NCBI GenBank assembly: GCA_030665925.1
Contig: DAOUYX010000013.1
Span: 1 to 16,238 of the forward strand
Length of the DNA: 16,238 nt
Direction: 5' to 3'
From: Methanosarcinales archaeon
GTDB taxonomy: Archaea; Halobacteriota; Syntropharchaeia; Alkanophagales; Methanospirareceae
Shown here: piece by piece, positions 1 through 7,147 of the stretch
How positions within the stretch are numbered: the stretch's first letter is position 1
Layout of the letters: the number at the start of each line of letters is the position of its first letter
Made by a program: the position numbers and the translations under genes
The notes under the pieces: generated by a model
Databases searched by the model: none
Told to the model about the DNA's origin: nothing
The model's input: only the letters and a program-made list of their open reading frames with translations

Positions 1-2
1 AA

Positions 3-317
3 AATCACCCTCCTAGCGTCCTTGTGGTGTTTGACGACCTCTTTTGGGCCGACGATATGGATTCTTTCTACAAACACTTGGTAGAAGAGCTTGTGGCTAC
101 TGTTGAGGAGTATCAAAAGCTCAGTGCGCTTGTGGTTTATATTGAGATGGGCAGAGCATTTGATGACGAGATATTTATAAAAACCGGAACAAACTCTATA
201 GCCATAAAAGGATATGACGAGGCTCTTCAAAGGTCAAAAGACAAAGTTATAATACTAAATGAGTTTGCAGATTGCACGCTTTTACAAGATGAAATCGAGA
301 TTCTCAAAACTATTTAA
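3..317 (+). CDS. C-terminal part of an unrecognised protein (cut by left edge)
   Basis: An open frame runs in from the left edge with no stop and ends at TAA 315-317, so this is the last ~104 residues of a longer gene. The GTG codons at 24 and 27 need not be starts. Near the left edge is a hydrophobic strand followed by two aspartates and then WADD (LVVFDDLFWADD). That resembles the Walker B/sensor segment of STAND- or AAA-type ATPases, but without the upstream P-loop it is only suggestive. The rest is charged and helical with no membrane segment. The stretch looks more A+T-rich than the thiL and larB genes to its right. No family is recognised. Confidence 0.5.
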   Translation, partial: NHPPSVLVVFDDLFWADDMDSFYKHLVEELVATVEEYQKLSALVVYIEMGRAFDDEIFIKTGTNSIAIKGYDEALQRSKDKVIILNEFADCTLLQDEIEILKTI

Positions 318-382
318 ACTGTCCATTATTGACGTGTATCTCATAAATACAAGTGTGGGGTGGTTGTTGTAGTCGTTAAATC

Positions 383-442
383 TTCGCAGCGAAATAAACT
401 GCGAATCGTTCTTTAGTAAAGCTTTCTTTAGAAAGGTTTTTT
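383..442. terminator. Inverted-repeat cluster between convergent genes
   Basis: Three adjacent hairpins lie between the end of the left-edge gene and the end of thiL. They are a 7-bp stem TTCGCAG/CTGCGAA (383-389 with 399-405), CTTTA-G-TAAAG (411-421), and CTTTC-TTTA-GAAAG (422-435) followed by a run of six T (437-442). The last hairpin plus T-run has the form of a terminator for plus-strand transcription. The T-run overlaps the thiL stop codon. The rest of 318-440 shows nothing recognisable. Confidence 0.4.
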
Positions 443-1454
443 AAAAATGCTGATAGCCCTTAATTTCCATCTTTTCCTTCTCTTCATCTTTTTTAAAATA
501 GATACCTTCTTCAGGAGGTACTACTTTACCGATAATGCTCATGTTCACTTCTTTTCTCAGTTTTTGCATTAATGCTTCATTTTCTAACGCGCCTAGCTCA
601 ATTGTAAAGAGCAACTCATAATCGCCGCCGTAATAAAACGCAAGCTCTCTCAGTTCACGCGTAGATAACTCTGAGCATTCTTCACGTCTTATCTCTTCGC
701 TCAATACCGGCACGTTATCTTCGTACAGTTCAGCACCGGCGTTGCTGCTTTTTGCTATCTCTGCTAACGAAAGAGCGAGCCCATCACTTATGTCAATCAT
801 TGCGGTTGCCACGCCGGAGTTCGCAATGACAATGCCCTCGTTGACTCGCGGCTGTGGCTGAAACAGTGCCTTTTTCACTATCTCTTCAACACGTTTCGAC
901 AATTTCAGCTCGTTGTTTATCGCCTTCACTGCGAGTGCAGCGTTTCCCAATGAACCCGTCACGCATAGTAAGTCGCCCACTTTTGCTCCTGCTCTCATTA
1001 CGGGATTGTTCGCAAATCCGAGACACGTCCCGGTTAAGATAAGCTCATTGCTCCGTGTTATGTCGCCGCCAACGACAGCGGTATTATAGGCGGAGGCGCA
1101 TTCTTCTATTCCCGTCGTGAGTTCGTCTATAAATGACGTCTCGGTCCGTGCAGGAATACCCATCGCGATAGTGAATGCAAAAGGGCGCGCACCCATCGCG
1201 GCGATATCGCTCAGATTAACGGCAACGGCGCTCCAACCCATTTGAAAAGGCGTAATACCCGGTGGAAAGTGCGTAGATTCTTGTAACGCATCCGTGGTCA
1301 CTAAGAGATACCGATAGCCGCCTTTTGCCTTGTCTATATCTATAACGGCGCAATCGTCCTCACCAGCACCCACCGTTATGAGCTGTTTGTCAACCTGAAA
1401 TTTCTTTGTTATTCGTTCTATTAATCCTATCTCGCCGAGTTCTTCTACTTTCAT
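441..1454 (-). CDS. thiL: Thiamine-monophosphate kinase ThiL
   Basis: ThiL phosphorylates thiamine monophosphate with ATP to give thiamine pyrophosphate, the last step of thiamine cofactor synthesis, in the cytoplasm. The AIR-synthase-like (PurM) fold is clear. Numbering from the longest frame (340 residues), there is GEDDCAV at 34-40 and TTDAL at 56-60. The Mg/ATP-binding NLSDIAAMGA is at 83-92, GGDITRS at 132-138, DISDGL at 224-229 and YGGDYELLF at 278-286. The C-terminus ends in the typical GYxHF. Length is normal. The N-terminus has four possible starts in a row (GTG 1463, ATG 1460, GTG 1457, ATG 1454). I chose ATG 1454 because family members usually begin just before the ELGEhxLI segment. 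No clear Shine-Dalgarno decides it. The gene diverges from larB across a short hairpin-rich spacer. Confidence 0.93.
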   Translation of the reverse strand: MKVEELGEIGLIERITKKFQVDKQLITVGAGEDDCAVIDIDKAKGGYRYLLVTTDALQESTHFPPGITPFQMGWSAVAVNLSDIAAMGARPFAFTIAMGIPARTETSFIDELTTGIEECASAYNTAVVGGDITRSNELILTGTCLGFANNPVMRAGAKVGDLLCVTGSLGNAALAVKAINNELKLSKRVEEIVKKALFQPQPRVNEGIVIANSGVATAMIDISDGLALSLAEIAKSSNAGAELYEDNVPVLSEEIRREECSELSTRELRELAFYYGGDYELLFTIELGALENEALMQKLRKEVNMSIIGKVVPPEEGIYFKKDEEKEKMEIKGYQHF

Positions 1455-1478
1455 CACCATCACTTAATTCTTTTTGAT

Positions 1479-1501
1479 AAAACTTTTTCCTAAAAAGTTT
1501 T
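1479..1501. repeat. Perfect 10-bp inverted repeat, 3-nt loop
   Basis: AAAACTTTTT at 1479-1488 and AAAAAGTTTT at 1492-1501 pair perfectly around the loop CCT. The palindrome sits in the divergent spacer between thiL and larB, directly next to a second, longer hairpin. It could be an operator, a transcript hairpin, or part of a dispersed intergenic repeat. Position and sequence alone do not decide between these. Confidence 0.6.
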
Positions 1502-1539
1502 AGCACCGGTTTTCTTTTTTGTAAAAAAGAAAAAGTGCT
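1502..1539. repeat. Long hairpin just before the larB start
   Basis: AGCAC (1502-1506) pairs with GTGCT (1535-1539). Inside, TTTTCTTTTTT (1510-1520) pairs perfectly with AAAAAAGAAAA (1523-1533) around a GT loop. Only CGG (1507-1509) opposite A1534 is unpaired. The stem ends three bases before the larB ATG at 1543, leaving no Shine-Dalgarno between hairpin and start. Together with the neighbouring 10-bp palindrome it fills most of the spacer. A role in larB expression or a mobile/dispersed repeat are both possible. Confidence 0.55.
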
Positions 1540-1542
1540 GTT

Positions 1543-2313
1543 ATGGAAGAGATTCTCAAGAAAGTCGCTCACGGAGAACTGGGTATCGAAGAAGCGTGCA
1601 AGGAACTGAAGTCCGCGCGTATAAGGGAGCTAAAAGACTTTGCACGGATAGACATAAGCAGAGTGCAGAGGACGGGCATACCTGAGATCATTTTTGCCGC
1701 GGGCAAAAGCAGCGACGAAGTAGCGGATATAGCGATGGCATACGCAACCGCTAAGGATTTTGCATTAATAAGCAGGGCGCGGGAAGAAGATGCCGAAGAG
1801 CTGAAAAAGCGGTTAGATGAATACAAGGATTTTGAAGTTGATTATAATCAGGTTGCGAGGACGATACTCGTAAAACGGCGAGGATATACGTTTGAGCAAC
1901 GCGGTAAAATAGGCATTATCGCGGCGGGCACCGCGGATATACCGGTTGCCGAGGAAGCGCGCGTTGTCGCCGAAGTCTGCGGTTGCGAGGTGCTAAAGGC
2001 GTACGACGTGGGTATCGCGGGCATACACCGGCTGGCAGCGCCGCTTGAGGAATTGGTAAACGAGGATGTCACAGCGATAATCGTGGTTGCGGGTATGGAA
2101 GGTGCATTGCCCTCCGTCGTAGCGGGTCTTGTGGACGTGCCTGTAATTGGTGTTCCCACGTCAGTGGGCTATGGTCTTGGCGGAAAAGGAATTGCCGCGC
2201 TTCTCTCTATGCTTCAGAGCTGCTCTCCGGGGCTGGCGGTGGTAAATATAGACAACGGCGTTGGTGCAGGAACATTCGCAGCAAAATGTGTTGTGCAACA
2301 CAGAAAAAAGTAA
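1543..2313 (+). CDS. larB: Pyridinium-3,5-biscarboxylic acid mononucleotide synthase LarB
   Basis: LarB carboxylates and hydrolyses nicotinic acid adenine dinucleotide. This is the first step to the nickel-pincer nucleotide cofactor of LarA-type racemases and epimerases. The protein has 256 residues, normal for the family. A helical N-terminal region (1-120) is followed by a PurE/AIR-carboxylase-like domain. That domain has AGTADIPVAEEA at 128-139, AGIHRL at 159-164, AGMEGALPSV at 183-192, GVPTSVGYG at 203-211 and NIDNGVGAG at 235-243. Cys227, in QSCSPG just before the NIDNG motif, is probably the conserved cysteine that attacks the pyridine ring. The partners LarC and LarE and a LarA enzyme are not in the window, so the end use of the cofactor is unknown here. 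ATG 1543 is the only sensible start. The ribosome site is hidden by the upstream hairpin. Confidence 0.92.
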   Translation: MEEILKKVAHGELGIEEACKELKSARIRELKDFARIDISRVQRTGIPEIIFAAGKSSDEVADIAMAYATAKDFALISRAREEDAEELKKRLDEYKDFEVDYNQVARTILVKRRGYTFEQRGKIGIIAAGTADIPVAEEARVVAEVCGCEVLKAYDVGIAGIHRLAAPLEELVNEDVTAIIVVAGMEGALPSVVAGLVDVPVIGVPTSVGYGLGGKGIAALLSMLQSCSPGLAVVNIDNGVGAGTFAAKCVVQHRKK

Positions 2314-2423
2314 TTCAATACGTGCCGAAAATACCGAGTTTGGGATTCCTCAATGAGAAGAAAAGGATTCTTTGAGAGATCACCTTAAACATATTCACGT
2401 TTTGACTCTTCCGTGATATGTTA

Positions 2424-2445
2424 TGTTCATTATCGAATATGAACA
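2424..2445. promoter_or_regulatory. Palindromic candidate operator upstream of the prenyltransferase
   Basis: TGTTCAT (2424-2430) and ATGAACA (2439-2445) form a perfect 7-bp inverted repeat with an 8-base spacer, the layout of a dimeric regulator site. It lies just upstream of a TATA-like stretch (GATATTTTTATG, around 2453-2464), itself about 35-45 bases before ATG 2498. Bound there, a regulator would more likely activate than block. The rest of spacer 2314-2497 shows no gene or RNA that I recognise. Confidence 0.35.
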
Positions 2446-2497
2446 CAAAATGAGATATTTTTATGATTGTAAATGATTGAGTAGACCACTGCAAAAT

Positions 2498-3439
2498 ATG
2501 GCGAACAAATTAATTGCGTGGATAAGGATACAGGAACTGTATAAGCATCCAACGGTGCTCTTCCCGTTCTTACTTGGGAACGCAATTGCGTGGTCGGAAG
2601 CAGGAGTAATAGATTGGCGTGTATTTGCCGTTTCGGTTGTTATAACCTATTTTATAACGAACGGGGCTTTCATATCGAACGAGTATTTCGACTACGAATC
2701 TGACAGGATAAACATAGAGCGTGTTGGTGGCGATAAAGTGGGAGTTACAACAACCGGGGGGACGAGAGTACTGGCAGAGGGACTTTTACCAAGAAGGCAG
2801 GTTCTAATTGCATCTGTACTCTTCTTTATCGCTGCAATTCCGCTTGGGATACTGTTACAGTTCCGCCTTAATACAGGGATATTAACAATGCCCTTCGTTC
2901 TACTCGGAATTCTGGGCGGTCTATTTTATACTGCACCGCCGATAAAAGCATCTTATCGCGGATTTGGCGAACTGTTTATGGCTATCGGATTCACTGTTCC
3001 TGTATTTGCAGGTTATTATGTTCAGCAAGGATTTAGCTGGCTTCCTCTTATCGTTGCGCTTCCCTGGACTGTAAATGTGCCGGCACTGAAGATAATTCGC
3101 GAATTCCCGGATTATAAAGCAGATTTAGCTGTAAATAAGAGAAATCTCGTGGTTATCTTTGGCAAGGATAAAATGGCGCCGGTTTACATCATATTGATTG
3201 TATGCACTTTAATCCTGTTCATCCCCATCATATTCATCGTTAAAGGAGTGGAAGTTCTGCTGCTCCTGTTACCCGCCTTCTTCTTGCTCCAGAGTTTAAT
3301 TCCGATGGTTAAGGGCGAATGGAAGAACCGGGAAGCTTTGGACGTTATATGCAAGAATGGATTCATAGGAATGCTCTTTATACTTGTGGCACTTATGGGG
3401 ATATTTGTGCTCGGCGGTTTCGGTGTCTTTCTGAGATAA
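2498..3439 (+). CDS. UbiA-family prenyltransferase, MenA-like
   Basis: A membrane enzyme that attaches an isoprenoid chain to an aromatic or other acceptor. Both aspartate-rich motifs that bind the Mg-prenyl diphosphate are intact: NEYFDYESD and DYKADLAVNKRNL (residues 61-69 and 205-217 from this start). Between them is YTAPPIKASYRGFGE (144-158), most like the 1,4-dihydroxy-2-naphthoate prenyltransferase (MenA) branch. About eight hydrophobic segments are visible, and the ~313-residue length is normal. I chose ATG 2498 over the in-frame TTG at 2477 because homologues begin near the amphipathic helix IRIQELYKHP and a TATA-like stretch lies at the right distance. An archaeal lipid enzyme such as geranylgeranylglyceryl-phosphate geranylgeranyltransferase is the main alternative. 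A radical SAM gene follows 56 bases downstream on the same strand and may share its transcript. Confidence 0.83.
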   Translation: MANKLIAWIRIQELYKHPTVLFPFLLGNAIAWSEAGVIDWRVFAVSVVITYFITNGAFISNEYFDYESDRINIERVGGDKVGVTTTGGTRVLAEGLLPRRQVLIASVLFFIAAIPLGILLQFRLNTGILTMPFVLLGILGGLFYTAPPIKASYRGFGELFMAIGFTVPVFAGYYVQQGFSWLPLIVALPWTVNVPALKIIREFPDYKADLAVNKRNLVVIFGKDKMAPVYIILIVCTLILFIPIIFIVKGVEVLLLLLPAFFLLQSLIPMVKGEWKNREALDVICKNGFIGMLFILVALMGIFVLGGFGVFLR

Positions 3440-3495
3440 GGGGAATGGAAAAACTTTAAAGTATAGAATTCATAGATAGAATTGGACTTATCGGG

Positions 3496-4716
3496 ATGTT
3501 CTCCGTTCCGATCTCCCTTATACGTGAACCAATGAGAAAGAACAGACGTACCACGGTGAAATCGTTCTATAATCCTCCGCATTTGTTAGTGAAACAAGCG
3601 GTCACGATTATGTTATACGCGTGGATCACGGGCTGGAAAAAAAGGGCTTTTCTTCGCTGGACACTTCAGTTACAAAACCTTTTCCACGCAGGCGCCGGTG
3701 CGAGACAGATTTGCTGTTTCGGCGTGAATCCGCACGTAGTGTGGGAAATGACGGGCAGATGCAACTTGAAGTGCGTACACTGCCATGCGTTCGGTGGAGA
3801 GACAACTCCAGACGAACTCACAAAAGAAGAGGGAATGGCATTGATAGATCAGATAGCCGCGTTAGACATCAGAACATTTGTATTCACGGGTGGCGAGCCA
3901 TTGTTACGGGAAGACCTTTTTGACTTGATCGCATACGCGAAATCAAAAAAATTCACCGTATTCATAGCGACGAATGGGACGCTGATAACGAAAGAAGTTG
4001 CGAAGTTGTTGAGAAAATATAACGTCGGTGTGGTAATAGGCCTGGACGGCATGAATCCCGAAGTGCACGACTCCATCCGGGGTATTGAGGGCGCTTACGA
4101 TGCCGTGATTGCGGGGATAGAGAATTGCGTTGTGGAAAACCTTTATTTACATTTGAATATCGTGGCATCCAGGCGTAATTTCGATGAGATCGAACGAATC
4201 ATAGATTACGGTAGTGAAATAGGCGCTTATTCCTATTTCATCTATAATTTTGTCCCTTTTGGCAGGGGCGAAGAGATCCGGGATTATGCACTTGGAAAGG
4301 ATGATTTTAAAGCTCTTCTGGATTTGATACTCGAGAAGCAGCGAGAAGTGCGGGCGATAATAATTCCCGTGGCGTCTCCCGAATACTGGGCGTACGCGCT
4401 TCAACGTCGTGGAATACACAGCAAGCGACTGATAAATTTCCTGGGACGTTTCGTCGGCGGTTGTTCGGCAGGAAAAGGCATGATGTATATCAAGCCGAAC
4501 GGGGATGTGTGGGCGTGTCCTTTTCTTCCCGTTCAGGTAGGCAATGTGCGGAAGGAAAGCGTTGATAGAATCTGGGAAAATTTGAGACAGTTCAAGTTTG
4601 AACACGATGAAAACGAGTGTGACGACTGCGAATATGCGCGGGTGTGCGGCGGTTGTAAGACAAGAATGATGCTGGGCGATTCAAATCGTGAATGTCTGGT
4701 GAATAAAGAAGAATAA
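3496..4716 (+). CDS. Radical SAM/SPASM domain protein
   Basis: A radical S-adenosylmethionine enzyme with a C-terminal SPASM cluster domain. The first [4Fe-4S] motif is CNLKCVHC (Cys89, 93, 96), followed by the SAM-binding TGGEP (131-135) and an LDGMNPEVHDSIRG segment. The C-terminal part has Cys323, Cys341 (DVWACPF), then CDDC (375/378), CGGC (384/387) and Cys400, enough for auxiliary [4Fe-4S] clusters. The N-terminal ~75 residues form a helical, partly hydrophobic extension before the barrel. The family includes heme-pathway enzymes (AhbC/AhbD, NirJ), peptide-modifying enzymes and metallocofactor maturases; the sequence alone does not choose among them. ATG 3496 is used; ATG 3532 is an alternative. 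The UbiA neighbour suggests a role in modifying a prenylated compound, but this is inference from context only. Confidence 0.87.
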   Translation: MFSVPISLIREPMRKNRRTTVKSFYNPPHLLVKQAVTIMLYAWITGWKKRAFLRWTLQLQNLFHAGAGARQICCFGVNPHVVWEMTGRCNLKCVHCHAFGGETTPDELTKEEGMALIDQIAALDIRTFVFTGGEPLLREDLFDLIAYAKSKKFTVFIATNGTLITKEVAKLLRKYNVGVVIGLDGMNPEVHDSIRGIEGAYDAVIAGIENCVVENLYLHLNIVASRRNFDEIERIIDYGSEIGAYSYFIYNFVPFGRGEEIRDYALGKDDFKALLDLILEKQREVRAIIIPVASPEYWAYALQRRGIHSKRLINFLGRFVGGCSAGKGMMYIKPNGDVWACPFLPVQVGNVRKESVDRIWENLRQFKFEHDENECDDCEYARVCGGCKTRMMLGDSNRECLVNKEE

Positions 4717-4744
4717 CCCGTGTAAAAGAGCTACGAGCTATTTG

Positions 4745-6499
4745 TTACCTTCGTATTAAGGATTCAGCTATCGTTGCCTTTAAAATGGAAAGAATCTTTA
4801 AATTCCTCTTTGTAGCAGGCCAATCCAGTTGTACCTTATCGTGTATGACCGAGTCGAGCATCGTGTCGAATTCGGGTTTCAATTGCATCAATCTTTCTTG
4901 TCGGATCGTTTCGTCATTTAGCTCCATTATCTCGTCTACGGTCGCTGTAAGCTCAATCGCGCGTTTTATACGCTCTTCCGTCCTCTTGAATGCCTGCTCG
5001 TCAATCAAGCCGCATTCCCTCTTCAGCTCGTTCAATTTCAACCCGGCTTGATATGCGCAATCTACAATTTCGTCCCGCGTCATCCAGTTGGTCTCATAAT
5101 TCAGTGCGTATTTCCAGCTCGGCGATAGCATCGCTTTTCGATAGTCCTCCAGAGTTCTGAAAAGAATTTTATACCCCAACCGCTCTGACTGCTCGTATGC
5201 TATGCAGCCGGGATCAATAAAAGGGGAATAAGGCAGAATAAACGGAACAACGCGCGTATCAAATTTCTTCATCAGATACCCGCACCAGTCCACGGTCTCC
5301 ATCGCCGATTCGCAGGTCTGCAGAGGGAGACCGATCATAAAGAACAGATCAAATTTATTGCAGCCTGCATCCAAACCCCACTCCAAGTTCTTCTCGATCT
5401 CCGCATTTTTATACCGCTTCCCTTCCGCCGCCCTTATCCGCTCGTCATGGCTATCGGGTGATATTTCAAAATTGAAGTTCTCAACAGACTCCGTCACGCG
5501 TTCAAAAAATTCCTTCGGCGCGGGCGTGAAGAACTCGAAAACGAGCTGATTCTTGATTTTAGCTTTTTTCAAGCCCTCTAAGACGGTGTAAGCGTATTCT
5601 TCACCGGACTGGAAGAGGTCGCCGATAATGAATATGGGCGCTCTTGTATATCTCGTGTTCTTGATAATGTCCTCAGCAATCAAATGTGGGTCGCGAAACG
5701 CGGGCTTCTTACGATTGCAGTACAGCGCCAGTGCATTCCGGGAACCGCCGCAGAAGGTGCAATTATGGATGCACCCGCGACAGGTGATCACGGGCGTTAT
5801 CGGGTAGTCCAGCCACTCGTGAGATGCCCAGCCTTTCCAGGGGCTCAAACTTCTGACGTCACGGTATTTCAACACCGATTTGAATACGGCAACGTAATTA
5901 TTGGAGAATTTGTTCAATTCGGTTGGAACGTGCGTGAATGGATTTACGTGCACCTCACCGTCACTATCTTTCCATACAAGGTTTGGGATGGTGCTGAAGG
6001 TAGAAGGGGACTGCTGAACGATCGCTTTCATGAGCTGTAACAAGGGCTCTTCCGTAGAATCGCCCCGTATGATAAAATCCACCTCGGGATAGCGAATCAG
6101 CTCTTCGTAGAAGTACGTTGCGGAGAATCCACCGAAGATGACGGGTATGCCGGGATGGTATTTCTTGCAGATCTTCGCTACTTCAAGGCTTCCCTGCGCA
6201 TGAGGCAGCCAATGGAGGTCAATGCCAAAAGCCTTTGGGTTCTGCCGCCGTATCAGTTTTTCCGCGTCAAAATCATCGCTACTGAGCATCCTCACTGCCA
6301 AATTGATTATCCGCACTCCAATCCCATTTCGCCCCAGATGTTCCACCATGGAAAAGAACCCGATGGGATACATCTCGAATAATGGCGTTGAAGGAACGCC
6401 GTCAGCAATCGGGCCGAACATGAGCGGATACTTACGGAAATCGTACACGGCTGGTGCATGAAGTAAGATTAGCTGTGGCTTAAAGGAGACGATATTCAT
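4745..6499 (-). CDS. B12-binding domain/radical SAM protein
   Basis: A 584-residue cytoplasmic enzyme. The N-terminal ~165 residues look like a cobalamin-binding Rossmann domain (VIFGGFSATYFYEELIRYPEVDF at about 120-142, with IIRGDSTEEPLLQL after it). The classical DxHxxG base-off motif is not evident. The radical SAM barrel follows, with the [4Fe-4S] motif CIHNCTFC (Cys243, 247, 250; Cys240 is nearby). A helical C-terminal region completes it. It resembles the archaeal B12-binding/radical SAM family of Thermoplasma Ta0216 type, whose reaction I do not know; methylation at an unactivated carbon is the general expectation. Its ATG overlaps the TGA of the upstream maturation protease gene by four bases (ATGA, 6496-6499), so the two are co-translated. 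Its convergent neighbour is the SPASM protein, with only 28 bases between stops. Confidence 0.85.
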   Translation of the reverse strand: MNIVSFKPQLILLHAPAVYDFRKYPLMFGPIADGVPSTPLFEMYPIGFFSMVEHLGRNGIGVRIINLAVRMLSSDDFDAEKLIRRQNPKAFGIDLHWLPHAQGSLEVAKICKKYHPGIPVIFGGFSATYFYEELIRYPEVDFIIRGDSTEEPLLQLMKAIVQQSPSTFSTIPNLVWKDSDGEVHVNPFTHVPTELNKFSNNYVAVFKSVLKYRDVRSLSPWKGWASHEWLDYPITPVITCRGCIHNCTFCGGSRNALALYCNRKKPAFRDPHLIAEDIIKNTRYTRAPIFIIGDLFQSGEEYAYTVLEGLKKAKIKNQLVFEFFTPAPKEFFERVTESVENFNFEISPDSHDERIRAAEGKRYKNAEIEKNLEWGLDAGCNKFDLFFMIGLPLQTCESAMETVDWCGYLMKKFDTRVVPFILPYSPFIDPGCIAYEQSERLGYKILFRTLEDYRKAMLSPSWKYALNYETNWMTRDEIVDCAYQAGLKLNELKRECGLIDEQAFKRTEERIKRAIELTATVDEIMELNDETIRQERLMQLKPEFDTMLDSVIHDKVQLDWPATKRNLKILSILKATIAESLIRR

Positions 6500-6960
6500 T
6501 TCTTCCCGAGCTCCCCCAAAACGAGATTTAAAACTTTCGGAACCGCTTCTTTTACCTTTACGGTCATTTCCTCCGTGAACTTGTCTATTTCCTCGACTTC
6601 TATCGCAAATATCACTATCTCATGCGGCATCTCCTCAGATAGGAGTTTTTTGCCCATTTCTATTACCGTTGGAAGGTTCGTATCATGCAGTGAGGTCGCG
6701 AGATGCACGGACTTGGAGAAATCCTCTGGTCTTAGCCGGTATATCTCCCCCGGCTCGCATTCATCCGTCTTTATCGCATCTATTATAATCACCCTGTCGT
6801 ATCCCCTGATAAAATCCAGCAAATTCAAACCACTCGTGCTTGTATCTTCTACGGCTATCGCGTCATCCTCTATCAGCTTCGCCAATTCCTGAGCTACATG
6901 GAATCCCACACCATCATCGCCTAAAATCGGGTTCCCTATACCTAAAACCAGTGTCTTCAC
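6496..6960 (-). CDS. Hydrogenase maturation endopeptidase (HyaD/HybD/FrhD family)
   Basis: Proteases of this family bind nickel in the precursor of a [NiFe]-hydrogenase large subunit and clip its C-terminal tail. At 154 residues the length is normal. The signature GIGNPILGDDGVG is at 7-19. The three predicted metal ligands are present: Asp16, Asp61 (IIIDAIK) and His92 (SLHDTNL), matching the Glu16/Asp62/His93 set of E. coli HybD. The start is GTG 6958-6960. No [NiFe] large or small subunit gene lies in the window. The neighbouring mvhD and hdr genes do not need such processing. The substrate is therefore either encoded elsewhere or is not a hydrogenase. The gene is co-translated with the B12/radical SAM gene. 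Confidence 0.88.
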   Translation of the reverse strand: MKTLVLGIGNPILGDDGVGFHVAQELAKLIEDDAIAVEDTSTSGLNLLDFIRGYDRVIIIDAIKTDECEPGEIYRLRPEDFSKSVHLATSLHDTNLPTVIEMGKKLLSEEMPHEIVIFAIEVEEIDKFTEEMTVKVKEAVPKVLNLVLGELGKK

Positions 6961-7000
6961 CTCGCCACACCCTGTATTTTATCCTATGACGATTTCCTCT

Positions 7001-7008
7001 ATTATAAA
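7001..7008 (-). promoter_or_regulatory. TATA-like box for the protease/radical SAM pair
   Basis: On the minus strand 7001-7008 reads TTTATAAT, a reasonable archaeal TATA box about 40-45 bases upstream of the GTG start at 6960. Transcription would begin near 6975, leaving a short leader. It shares the 187-base divergent spacer with the hdr operon promoter. Confidence 0.4.
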
Positions 7009-7064
7009 CAGTTTTGAATGAATTTTTATCTGACCCCGAACAAGGTTGTGATTTAAACAAATAT

Positions 7065-7080
7065 CGAAAAACTTATATAT
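7065..7080 (+). promoter_or_regulatory. BRE/TATA promoter of the mvhD-hdr operon
   Basis: A purine-rich BRE (CGAAAAA, 7065-7071) is followed directly by CTTATATAT (7072-7080), a near-ideal archaeal BRE/TATA pair. Transcription should start near 7102-7105, giving a leader of about 45 bases. A Shine-Dalgarno AGGTGA at 7136-7141 lies six bases before ATG 7148. This is the only strong promoter seen ahead of the five-gene operon. Confidence 0.7.
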
Positions 7081-7147
7081 GTTATACCCAATAAAAAAGT
7101 AGCCAAAAGTTATCGTGGAAAGTAAGCATAGACCTAGGTGATAAAAA

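Noticed and set aside
2477..2497. TTG 2477 as the prenyltransferase start
   Set aside because: The extra seven residues lack family support, and ATG 2498 fits the TATA-like element and the homologous N-terminus better.
3184..3582. 132-codon open frame on the minus strand opposite the prenyltransferase end
   Set aside because: It lies antisense to a well-supported membrane protein, has no domain signature or ribosome site, and its composition mirrors the gene above it.
4147..4605. 152-codon open frame on the minus strand opposite the SPASM protein
   Set aside because: It is a shadow of the radical SAM gene, whose cysteine motifs are all in the plus-strand frame.
4717..4744. Short repeat AGCT-ACG-AGCT between convergent radical SAM genes as a terminator
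   Set aside because: The stem is only four bases with no T-run on either strand, too weak to call.
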